This document shows positions 1 to 6,635 of a stretch of 13,691 nucleotides of DNA, piece by piece (positions within the stretch are counted from its first letter, which is position 1; every line of letters begins with the position of its first letter). The DNA lies in assembly GCA_005887855.1 (NCBI GenBank), contig VBQB01000028.1:1-13691 (forward strand), in the 5' to 3' direction. Position numbers and translations under genes: made by a program. Origin of the DNA: Verrucomicrobiota bacterium (lineage in GTDB: Bacteria; Verrucomicrobiota; Verrucomicrobiae; Chthoniobacterales; UBA10450). The notes under the pieces are model-generated. The model worked only from the letters and a program-made list of their open reading frames with translations. It was not told the DNA's origin and ran no database searches.

Positions 1-1
1 A

Positions 2-427
2 ATCAAGCTCATCATGCAAGGAAAATCGGAAGGGATTGTGGATCTTCGGAATGACTTCGAGCGGAGTATCCGGAGCCGCGAATGGAACATCGACATGTTG
101 ATGAAAACCGACACGCTCCAGGATTCGCTCGATAAATATCGGGCTAAGATCGCCGGCTCGGCGCGCAACCGCGCCGCCGCCTACGAGCTCGCCCTTGCCA
201 GCGGCCGCAACTACAAACCCGGGGATCAGATCAGCTACTACATCCAGAGCACGCCGAAAAAAGTTCCCGCGTACGAGGCCGCCAGACTCGCTTCGGAGTT
301 TGATCCCGAAAACCGCGACGAAAACATTGACTACTACGTCGCCAAGCTCGATGAGCTGGTAAAAAAATTCGGTGGACTTAGTGCCACTGCCGGTTCAACT
401 GCGAAGCAGGAGAGCCTGGCTCTGTAA
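2..427 (+). CDS. Family-B DNA polymerase, C-terminal end (partial)
   Basis: The reading frame is open from the window edge (first full codon at 2) to TAA at 425-427, so this is the last ~141 residues of a longer protein. The central part (roughly residues 45-115 of the visible piece) has the pattern YELALASGR - PGDQISYY - YEAARLASEF - DENIDYYVAKLDEL, which I recognise as the thumb/C-terminal end of the bacterial 'DNA polymerase domain-containing' family-B proteins (PolB-like, ~800 aa). The catalytic palm and exonuclease domains would lie upstream of the window. The family extends DNA and is thought to act in repair or translesion synthesis. The internal ATG at 14 is not the start, because family sequence continues before it. 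The next gene begins 15 bp downstream, so co-transcription is possible. The assignment is by remembered similarity, not a search. Confidence 0.72.
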   Translation: MKLIMQGKSEGIVDLRNDFERSIRSREWNIDMLMKTDTLQDSLDKYRAKIAGSARNRAAAYELALASGRNYKPGDQISYYIQSTPKKVPAYEAARLASEFDPENRDENIDYYVAKLDELVKKFGGLSATAGSTAKQESLAL

Positions 428-442
428 GGAGGCATTCTGGTT

Positions 443-1932
443 ATGAACACACGACTTCTATCACTGTTAACAACTGTCGCCCTCGTTGCCGGCGCCGACT
501 GGGCTTCCTCAGCTGAAAACGATCTCGCTCCAATTAAAGCTGAGATCGCGAAGCGGCACGATGAGGCGGTGAAGCGGTTGCAGGATTGGATCGCGCAGGT
601 GTCGATCGCGGCCGAGAACCGCGGCTATACGGAAGGCGCCGACTACATGGCGAAGCTCGCACGCGATGCCGGATTTCAGCAGGCGACGGTGATTAACACA
701 GACGGGAAGCCGGGAGTGTACGCGACGCTCGATACGGGCGCGCCGAAAACGTTGGGTCTTTATTTCATGTATGACGTTAAAGAGTTTGATCCAGCGGAGT
801 GGACGTCGCCGCCGACTGAGGCGCGAATCGTGGACAAACCGCCGCTTGGCAAAGTCATCGTCGGTCGCGGCGCAGTGAACCAGAAAGGACCGGAAGCAGC
901 GTTCCTCGCAGCGCTGCATGCGATTCGCGGCGCGGGCAAAAAAATGCCGGTAAACCTGGTGATGGTCGCCGAAGGCGAAGAAGAAATCGGTTCGCCGCAC
1001 ATTCCACAACTCGTTAGGTAACCAGAGGTGCTGGCGGCGCTGAGAAAATGTGTAGGTGTGTTCATGCCGTCGGCAACGCAGGATTTAGATGGAATTGTTA
1101 CAGTAAACCTCGGATCTAAAGGGGTGATCGAGCTGGAGCTCGTGTCGAGCGGCGAAAAATGGGGACGCGGTCCGGCCAAAGACATTCACTCCTCGCTTAA
1201 GGCCATGATTGACAGTCCGGCATGGCATCTGATCAAAGCGCTCGACACGCTCGTCTCGGACGACGGCAACGAAATCAAGATCGACAATTATCCGAAACCG
1301 GATCCGCTGAGTGCCGAAGAGAAAGCGATGATCGCTAATGTGTCGAAGGTGCGGAGCGAAGCGCAGGCGAAAAAGCTATTTAGCGTGCAGCATTGGATTA
1401 ATGATTTGCCCTGGGAGCAGGCCAACGAACGACTTGAATCACAGCCGACGGTCAACATCGAAGGTCTAGTTGGCGGTTACACGGGTCCTGGTGGCAAAAC
1501 CATCCTGTCGCATCGCGCCGTTGCGAAGATCGATATGCGTCTCGTACCAGATATGAAAGCCGCCGACGCGCTCGCCGCGTTGAAGGCGCATCTAGCGAAG
1601 CGCGGCTTCGGCGACATCGAAGTAAACATGACCGGCGGATACGATCCGACCAGCACATCGGCTGACTCGGCGCTCATCAAGGCGCAAGTCGCGACTTACA
1701 AAACCTTCGGAATCGATCCGCTGCTCTGGCCGCGCAACGCCGGCTCCTATCCAGGTTACGTCTTCACAGGTGAACCGCTGAAACTTTCCGCGGGCATTTC
1801 GGACTCGGTCACGGCAGCGGCGCGCACGCGCCGGATGAATATTACATCATCGAATCCGCGAACCCGAAAATACAGGGATTCGACGGCGCGGTAATGTCCT
1901 TCGTCGGATATCTCTACGAGTTGGCGAAGTGA
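443..1932 (+). pseudogene. Exported M20-family peptidase, broken by stop and frameshift
   Basis: Starts at ATG 443 after a clear GGAGG (430-434). Residues 1-23 form a signal peptide. The body resembles M20 zinc peptidases: YDVKEFDPAEW near residue 110, GRGAVNQKGP near 142-150, EGEEEIGSP near 177-185. The frame stops at TAA 1019-1021 and continues in the same frame (PEVLAALRKC). Near 1792 a one-base loss shifts the frame: the continuation GHFGLGHGSGAHAPDEYY to LYELAK reads in another frame and ends at TGA 1930-1932. Reconstructed length is ~495 aa, normal for the family. Two features are odd besides the lesions: Met109 stands where M20 enzymes have the metal-binding His of HxD, and Asn146 where they have the bridging Asp. 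As written, the gene gives only a 192-aa N-terminal piece. The cause may be true decay or assembly error. The gene ends 4 bp from the convergent protease gene. Confidence 0.8.
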
Positions 1933-1936
1933 GTAC

Positions 1937-2783
1937 TTAGAATTGGGCTACCAGGTCGAGTACGAAATCCATTGGAGTCGCAACTGTGTAGCCAGAATTG
2001 TACACGTTGGTATTGACGTATCCATGCGGGAAATTTGTCCAAGTTTCAACAGCCGGTACGAATTGGGACACGACTCCGATAACACGGTATTTGGTACCTG
2101 ATTCAACGACTTCAACTTCTAGCACAGGACCTCCGCTGTTACCACCGTATGCAGCACAATCCAAAATTATTGTTTTCAATTTCTCGTTAGTTCCCGCTAC
2201 TATTCCACTCCGAAGCAGGGGTTTCGCATAATCTATTTGCGGAATGGTTCTCAAGCCGAGTGACATTGGATAGCCGAAAATGAACACCTGATTACCAGTC
2301 AATACTTCAGAGAATCTCTTTGCCGTGCTTTCGCCTACGCCGAGGATGCCAGTTTTTGCATTCTGTATCGCTGATACGCCTTCACTGACCTTCACCAGGG
2401 ATCGGTTATCCTCTTTCGTCGTCGCTCCGACCCGTAAGACGGCGACGTCGTGGTCGGCGCTTCGTTTAATAAGACCGTATTTTTTGAGAGCCGCTAGATC
2501 GAGCGCAAATATATTCTTGGTTTGATCAGCAGGGTCTTTAGCATACGAAACGATTTCAGCATTGACGTCGATAAGTTGGTCTGTCTTCTCCTTGAATAAG
2601 ACATGGCGCGCGGTCACCAGAAACGACGCGCTGCTCGTATTGAAGAAAAAACCGGCCTTGCTCACCGCTTTTCAACGTGATTAGAACGGGATAGGCTAAG
2701 TTGTCGTCTGGTATCGCCCGCATTGCGCGCCCATAGTGCTGTACAACGATCGTTCCTAGCAACACTAACAAAATCCGGCGCAT
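1937..2783 (-). pseudogene. Exported trypsin-like serine protease, one frameshift
   Basis: The likely start is ATG 2783-2781, with GGAGG 11 nt upstream. The first ~24 residues are a signal peptide (RRILLVLLGTIVV, ending near RAMRA). The frame NLAYPVLITLKSGEQG then runs out of frame near 2648-2655. Removing one C from the GGCCGG next to a run of six T (minus strand) joins it to GFFFNTSSASFLVTARHV, which continues to TAA at 1937. The rest has a complete chymotrypsin-fold triad: His in TARH, Asp in DHDVAVLR, Ser in GGNSGGPV. It looks like the trypsin-like/S1C group without a PDZ domain, ~280 aa in total. A GTG at 2665 could start a leaderless, cytoplasmic version, but it would lose the signal peptide, so I prefer a frameshifted exported protease. 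The homopolymer makes a sequencing error possible. Substrate unknown. Confidence 0.72.
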
Positions 2784-2811
2784 GATGTAGGAAGCCTCCA
2801 ACTAAAGGATC

Positions 2812-2817
2812 ATATTA
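2812..2817 (-). promoter_or_regulatory. Candidate -10 box for the protease gene
   Basis: The minus strand reads TAATAT here, about 28 nt upstream of the ATG at 2783. It would give a short leader that still contains the GGAGG. No convincing -35 is seen at 16-18 bp; the upstream DNA is A/T-rich. Confidence 0.3.
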
Positions 2818-2886
2818 CCGGATAAGCAGTCATCTTTTAGAACAAAAAATGAAATGTTTTGGCAGTCGGGATAGCGGGCAGCGCGC

Positions 2887-2903
2887 ACCGCGGGGGCCGC
2901 GGT
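2887..2903 (-). terminator. Hairpin directly after osmC stop
   Basis: ACCGCGG and CCGCGGT form a perfect 7-bp stem with a 3-nt loop, overlapping the first base beyond the OsmC stop codon. The stem is very GC-rich. No T run follows at once (one lies ~40 nt further on), so it may be a Rho-independent-like or transcript-stabilising hairpin, or a short repeat. Confidence 0.35.
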
Positions 2904-3328
2904 TAGAGTAATTTCGCTTCCAGATTAATCTGCGTACCAGCGAGAGCGACCGATACCGGACACGTCTTTTTCGTTAGCTCGGCTTGTTCCTTAAACCTTG
3001 CTTCGTCGATTCCGGGAACGTCGCCCTCGGTTTTCAAATCGATCGAGGTGATTTTGAATCCTTTATCGGCGGGCTCCAGTTTCACCGTGGCCGTGGTGCT
3101 GACGCGTTTGGCGGGATGGCCGGCCTTTTCCAGGTTGAATGAAAGCGCCATGGAAAAGCAACCAGCCTCGGCCGCGCCGATAAGTTCTTCGGGATTTGTA
3201 CCCTTTCCTTCCTCGAAACGGGGCGAAAATGAATAAGGACCTTCAAATGCGCCGCTTCCCAGTTTCATGCTTCCCTTGCCTTCCTTTAAAGTGCCTTCCC
3301 AAACAGCCAATCCAGTTCGTGTTGCCAT
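2903..3328 (-). CDS. OsmC-family peroxide-reducing protein
   Basis: A 141-aa protein, the normal OsmC/Ohr length, intact. It begins at ATG 3328-3326 with an excellent Shine-Dalgarno (AAAGGAGGT, ~6 nt spacing). The two redox cysteines are present: Cys57 in GAAEAGCFSMAL and Cys123 in KKTCPVSVAL. NPEELIGAAEAGCFSMAL is the classic OsmC signature, so it belongs to the OsmC rather than the Ohr branch. Family enzymes reduce organic hydroperoxides and hydrogen peroxide in the cytoplasm with a Cys-Cys pair recycled by lipoylated proteins or thiols, and are often induced by osmotic or oxidative stress. The upstream 245 bp is filled with short palindromic repeats rather than a clear promoter. A degraded second OsmC fragment lies at 8399-8500. 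Confidence 0.92.
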   Translation of the reverse strand: MATRTGLAVWEGTLKEGKGSMKLGSGAFEGPYSFSPRFEEGKGTNPEELIGAAEAGCFSMALSFNLEKAGHPAKRVSTTATVKLEPADKGFKITSIDLKTEGDVPGIDEARFKEQAELTKKTCPVSVALAGTQINLEAKLL

Positions 3329-3357
3329 TGTTTTACCTCCTTTATTTGTTGACGTGA

Positions 3358-3403
3358 TGCAGGCAATCGTGCCTGCAATTCTCTCGCAGACAGGATTGTC
3401 TGC
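3358..3403. repeat. Two tandem short hairpin repeats upstream of osmC
   Basis: 3358-3377 is TGCAGGC-AATCGT-GCCTGCA (7-bp stem). 3386-3403 is GCAGAC-AGGATT-GTCTGC (6-bp stem). Both have 6-nt loops and related stems, so they look like two copies of one short palindromic unit 8 bp apart. They lie 30-75 bp upstream of the osmC start and would be in or near its promoter. I recall similar GCAGGC/GCAGAC hairpins as dispersed repeats in Verrucomicrobiota. Confidence 0.6.
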
Positions 3404-3532
3404 TTCGCTTCACTTATCTCGCGCACGGCTGAACGCAATCTGTTTTCGACGGTACCCTAATGGCCCTCATATTGCGCGTAGCGAAACATCTCTGGCTGTC
3501 GCCGTGCTCGAGACTGGCTAGGAAAAGATCAG

Positions 3533-3558
3533 AGATTCTTCGCTTCGCTCAGAATGAC
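3533..3558. repeat. Dispersed repeat (TTCGCTTCGCTCAGAATGAC type)
   Basis: AGATTCTTCGCTTCGCTCAGAATGAC-type sequence, a widespread short intergenic repeat that I recognise from many environmental bacterial genomes. A diverged copy lies inside the transporter gene at 4281-4300 (16 of the 18 aligned bases agree). Here it ends ~15 bp beyond the transporter stop codon. The DNA from about 3470 onward (GCGTAGCGAAACATCTCTGG) probably belongs to the same composite element. No gene is seen in 3346-3572. Confidence 0.6.
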
Positions 3559-3572
3559 ATTTTGGGAAGCAA

Positions 3573-4910
3573 CTACGCCGCTTCCGGTGCGGCGATATCA
3601 CCGAGCGGGGCAGCACGTTTTCCGCTTTGTGCGTCCGCTAAAGCGCGCTGTTTGCGGCCGAGAAACAGGCTGAGAACACACCAAACGGCGGTCAGCGGCA
3701 CCGCGACCCAGGAAATACCGGTCAGACCCAGACCGAGCCAGCGCAAAAGGGAATAGGACCACGCACCAACTTGATCAGCGACACGATAAACAAAGGTGTC
3801 GATGAAACTCTTGGCTTTGTATTTGTCTTCGCGACTGAGAACAGTGAAGAGAACTTCCCGCGCGGGACGCGTAACGGCAAAATTTCCAGCTCGGCGCGCG
3901 ACTTGAAAAATGGCGAACAAGCTTAACATCGGCGAGATCCCAATTGCGATGAAGCCAATCATGCTCAGCACGGGCAGGAAAGCGAGCGTGGGGCCGACGC
4001 CAATCCATTTCAGCAAACGACCCGTGAGGAAAAGTTGCACGAGCAAGGTGAGTGAATTCACCCAGGTATCAATGTGCGCGAAGAAAGCAGTGCGCGCGGC
4101 ACGATCGTGGAATTGGCTTCCGGTGATATCAGCCTGCTGAAAATAAACAAAGGTCGTGGTGATGGCGTAGAGAAACATGAACCCGCAAATTGCCATTAGA
4201 TAAGGCGAGCGGAAGACATGTGAGATGCCGGTGACGATTCCGCCGCCGACCGGCCTTTCGGCCGCTTTATCATCGCGCGCTGCGCTTCGCCCAGGATGAC
4301 GAGTGTGGAAATCAGCAGGAAAAAATCGCACGCACCACGCTGCCACCTCGAGCATGATCGCCGAAATGATGAGCAAATTGACGGCACCGATTCTTTTCAC
4401 GAGCGCTCCTGCGAGAAACGCACCGACGATGCCACCAAGCTCGCCGCCCACGCTGATGAACGCGAAGAGGCGTTTGCCTTGGTTGGGGCTGAATACATCC
4501 GACATGAACGCCCAGAAGACGGTAAGGATGAAAAGGTTGAAAGCGCCGCTGACCCAAACGAAGAAAGCTGTCCCGACCCAAAACTGTGCAGTGTTGCTCA
4601 AGTAGTGCATCGCCAGATAAAAGATGGCGAGATTCAAAATGAAAAAACGGTAAACAATCGGGATGAATTGGCGTCGCGACATACGAGCGACGATGGCCGA
4701 GAAGGCAGTGTTGGCGACAAGCGCAACGAGCAATGTGCCAGTGAACATCCACCAGAGATTTTGGACGCCGTTGTGCGCGCCGATGTCATCGCGCACTGGT
4801 TTGATGACGTAGTAACTGCCGAGGACGAGAAAATTAAAAACGAACCCGAGCCAGAGTGCGCGAATCTCGTCCGGCTTTACGTCAACGATTTTGGTGAAGA
4901 TACGTTTCAC
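3573..4910 (-). CDS. NTP/NDP exchange transporter-like membrane protein (MFS/AAA type)
   Basis: A 445-aa polytopic membrane protein with about 12 hydrophobic helices in two halves. The N-terminus FLVLGSYYVIKPVRDDIGA matches the bacterial relatives of the ATP:ADP antiporter (Tlc) family annotated as NTP/NDP exchange transporters; substrate specificity in free-living bacteria is unknown. The GTG start (4910-4908) has no Shine-Dalgarno and sits 2 bp from a 112-bp palindrome. The loop between the two halves (about residues 200-225, HPGRSAARDD then KAAERPVGGG) is encoded by repeat DNA (4251-4302). It keeps the frame and lies in a cytoplasmic loop, so the protein probably tolerates it. The last ~30 residues are hydrophilic and Ala-rich. 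No operon partner: the epimerase upstream is separated by the palindrome. A general MFS permease is the alternative. Confidence 0.68.
   Translation of the reverse strand: MKRIFTKIVDVKPDEIRALWLGFVFNFLVLGSYYVIKPVRDDIGAHNGVQNLWWMFTGTLLVALVANTAFSAIVARMSRRQFIPIVYRFFILNLAIFYLAMHYLSNTAQFWVGTAFFVWVSGAFNLFILTVFWAFMSDVFSPNQGKRLFAFISVGGELGGIVGAFLAGALVKRIGAVNLLIISAIMLEVAAWCVRFFPADFHTRHPGRSAARDDKAAERPVGGGIVTGISHVFRSPYLMAICGFMFLYAITTTFVYFQQADITGSQFHDRAARTAFFAHIDTWVNSLTLLVQLFLTGRLLKWIGVGPTLAFLPVLSMIGFIAIGISPMLSLFAIFQVARRAGNFAVTRPAREVLFTVLSREDKYKAKSFIDTFVYRVADQVGAWSYSLLRWLGLGLTGISWVAVPLTAVWCVLSLFLGRKQRALADAQSGKRAAPLGDIAAPEAA
4251..4302. repeat. Repeat DNA inserted in the transporter coding sequence
   Basis: Two pieces: a perfect hairpin CGGCC-TTTC-GGCCG at 4251-4264, and at 4278-4300 a copy of the dispersed repeat (GCGCTTCGCCCAGGATGAC) that also occurs at 3541-3558. 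The segment encodes a charged loop (HPGRSAARDDKAAERPVGGG) between membrane helices about 6 and 7. Confidence 0.6.
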
Positions 4911-4912
4911 GT

Positions 4913-5024
4913 AAATGACGAAACACGAATGTCGAATGACGAAGGAATGACGAAGCCCGAAGAATTTTCGTCATTTCGAACATTTGAACTTATTTCGTCA
5001 TTCGTCATTAGGATTTCGTCATTT
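4913..5024. repeat. 112-bp imperfect palindrome (GTCATTCGTCATT type)
   Basis: The outer arms AAATGACGAAA (4913-4923) and TTTCGTCATTT (5014-5024) are perfect inverted repeats. So are the inner arms CGAATGACGAA (4933-4943) and TTCGTCATTCG (4994-5004). Units of AATGACGAA recur several times in between. The element supplies the last codons and stop of the epimerase gene (to 5008) and ends 2 bp before the transporter GTG. I recognise the motif as a common intergenic repeat in this type of genome. Confidence 0.75.
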
Positions 5025-6144
5025 CTTTCTTCTTCCACGCGGCGAGGACTTCCGCTTCGCGCTCTGGTGTAAGACCCGCGCGCAATTTTGATTGCCGATC
5101 TTGCGATTGCGATTCAAACCACGCGAGCGTGTCGCGCGCGGTCTCGGTGAGCCGGCGAAACGTCAAGCCCTTCGCCAGTGCCCGGCTGATATTTGTTCGG
5201 GCAAGTCCGAGCTCGTCTCCCGCCCAGACCGGCATGTCCGACCACGCTTCGACCTTTTGTTGTTTGAGAAACTCGGCCGGTATCCAGGTAAACTTCGCGT
5301 CCGAATTGAGTGCGCTTTTGGTCTGATCGAGCATCTCGCCGATCCCGAGCGGTTCGGCCGCACCGGTCGCATTGTAAATTCCCGTCTCACGATTCTCCGC
5401 CATGCGGATCGTCCATTCGGCCAGATCCCGCGCATCAATGAACTGAACCGGGTCGCTTGGTTTGCCTGGCGCTAAAACTTCGCCGCCGCGATCGATCCGT
5501 ACCGGCCAATACGTGAAGCGATCAGTCTCGTCACCGGGACCAACAATTAATCCGGGCCGAATAATCAAGGTTTTCCCCGGAAACCATTTTTCCGCGTCCT
5601 TTTCGGACAAGGCCTTAAGCGGTCCGTAGGTCTTGTAGCCGGAAGCTTTCATCGCTTCGAGCGTCTCCTTGTACGGATCGGGGCCGTCATACTTCGCCAG
5701 CGGCGCAGTTTCATCGACACCTTTGCTCGTATCGGCGTAAACCGAAATCGTAGAAATGAACACATAGCGCTCGACATTTCCTTTCAAAATCTCTGCTGCG
5801 TCACGCACCCAAGCCGGCAGCGTCGTCGGGTTATCGATCGCGACATCCCATTTGCGGCCTTTCAGCGTGTCGAGCTTTTCGTTGCGATCGCCGATCAATT
5901 GTTCGACTTCGCTCGGCAATTCGCCGGGGTGCGTTTTTCCGCGATTGAAAGTTGTGACCTTGTGTCCGCGACTAAGCGCGTAACGAACTTGATAAGGCCC
6001 TGTGAATCCGGTGCCGCCGAGGATGAGAATACGAAGAGGTTTCACGGATGTTTCACCAAATAATCTTGTCGATCTAATTCCCAATCCAAACGCGCCACCA
6101 GCGGCAGCGGAGAGTTTGATGAAGGTTCGTCGTGTGGTGGACAT
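5008..6144 (-). CDS. Tat-signal NAD-dependent epimerase/dehydratase (extended SDR)
   Basis: I place the start at ATG 6144-6142 (378 aa) because the protein then opens with a twin-arginine signal, TTRRTFIKLSAAAGGAFGLG. The frame is open further upstream, but the extra 21 residues look non-coding. After the signal comes a Rossmann nucleotide-binding loop GGTGFTG (residues 43-49) and the SDR catalytic pair in YGPLK (Tyr173, Lys177). FISTISVYAD (129-138) is the usual SDR strand with the Ser region. Extended SDRs act on nucleotide sugars or similar substrates, but the substrate cannot be read here. Export of an NAD-binding enzyme by Tat, folded with its cofactor, is plausible. A -10-like GATTAT lies 8 nt before the ATG and no Shine-Dalgarno is seen. 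The final codons EMTKS come from a palindromic repeat, so the original C-terminus may have differed. Confidence 0.82.
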   Translation of the reverse strand: MSTTRRTFIKLSAAAGGAFGLGIRSTRLFGETSVKPLRILILGGTGFTGPYQVRYALSRGHKVTTFNRGKTHPGELPSEVEQLIGDRNEKLDTLKGRKWDVAIDNPTTLPAWVRDAAEILKGNVERYVFISTISVYADTSKGVDETAPLAKYDGPDPYKETLEAMKASGYKTYGPLKALSEKDAEKWFPGKTLIIRPGLIVGPGDETDRFTYWPVRIDRGGEVLAPGKPSDPVQFIDARDLAEWTIRMAENRETGIYNATGAAEPLGIGEMLDQTKSALNSDAKFTWIPAEFLKQQKVEAWSDMPVWAGDELGLARTNISRALAKGLTFRRLTETARDTLAWFESQSQDRQSKLRAGLTPEREAEVLAAWKKKEMTKS

Positions 6145-6152
6145 TGGCTTGC

Positions 6153-6158
6153 ATAATC
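6153..6158 (-). promoter_or_regulatory. -10-like box 8 nt before epimerase ATG
   Basis: The minus strand reads GATTAT (4 of 6 to TATAAT, including the conserved A2 and T6), exactly 8 nt before the ATG, with no ribosome binding site. Fits a leaderless transcript. No clear -35. Confidence 0.3.
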
Positions 6159-6257
6159 GCTGCCGTTTCCATGAGTGCAATCCGCGGTTGTAGCGCGTCT
6201 GTATCACGTGCCGTCGTTTTAGTTGGCGTTTCGCAGAACCCCCTACAGGTTACTTAC

Positions 6258-6635
6258 ATGACATTCATCGATACCAACCAATTACCGGTGGTCGAACGCA
6301 AACCCGGATGGAGAGGCCGTTATTTTGACTCTCCCAGCATGACGTTCGCGCATTACGAATTCGACGCCGGCTCGTCGATTCATGAGCATTTCCATCCTGA
6401 AGAAGAGGTGTGGCAAATCGTCGAAGGCGAACTGGAGATCACGATCGACGGCGTGACTAAGCGCGTGGGGCCCGGCTTCGTCGGAATCGTTCCATCCAAC
6501 ACACGACATGCGGTCGAGGCGATCTCCAGCGGCAAGGCGATCATCGTCGACTACCCATTGCGTGAGCATTATCCGGGTCGGCTCCCGCCTTTGCACAGCG
6601 TCGGCTTGGTAGGCGAGAGAGTCTCACCCCACTAA
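6258..6635 (+). CDS. Small cupin-domain protein
   Basis: 125 aa from ATG 6258 to TAA 6633-6635. The frame is open upstream to 6132 but that part lacks cupin sequence and overlaps the epimerase start, so 6258 is preferred. It is a single cupin: motif 1 is GSSIHEHFHPEEEVWQIVEG (about residues 38-57), giving the HxH...E metal ligands, and motif 2 is GIVPSNTRHAV with the last His. A mononuclear metal site is therefore likely. Single cupins include sugar isomerases, dioxygenases and sensors; none can be chosen here. The stop overlaps the next start (TAATG, 1 bp shared), so translation is coupled to the aldo/keto reductase and a shared pathway is likely. No strong Shine-Dalgarno is visible. Transcribed divergently from the epimerase, 113 bp away. 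Confidence 0.85.
   Translation: MTFIDTNQLPVVERKPGWRGRYFDSPSMTFAHYEFDAGSSIHEHFHPEEEVWQIVEGELEITIDGVTKRVGPGFVGIVPSNTRHAVEAISSGKAIIVDYPLREHYPGRLPPLHSVGLVGERVSPH

Noticed and set aside
1019..1021. Stop codon as a selenocysteine or programmed read-through site
   Set aside because: The codon is TAA, not TGA, no specific downstream structure was recognised, and the gene carries a second frameshift.
3358..3403. CRISPR-like array
   Set aside because: Only two short palindromes with unequal stems and an 8-bp gap; no regular spacers and no cas genes.
4296..5072. Open frame of 258 codons on the + strand opposite the transporter
   Set aside because: It is antisense to a clear membrane protein, is rich in charged residues with no recognisable domain, and crosses the palindromic repeat. 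It is an overlap artefact of the transporter's codon use.
6145..6207. Longer N-terminus of the epimerase (start at 6207)
   Set aside because: It would place 21 unlikely residues before a typical Tat signal. ATG 6144 gives a standard Tat-tagged start.
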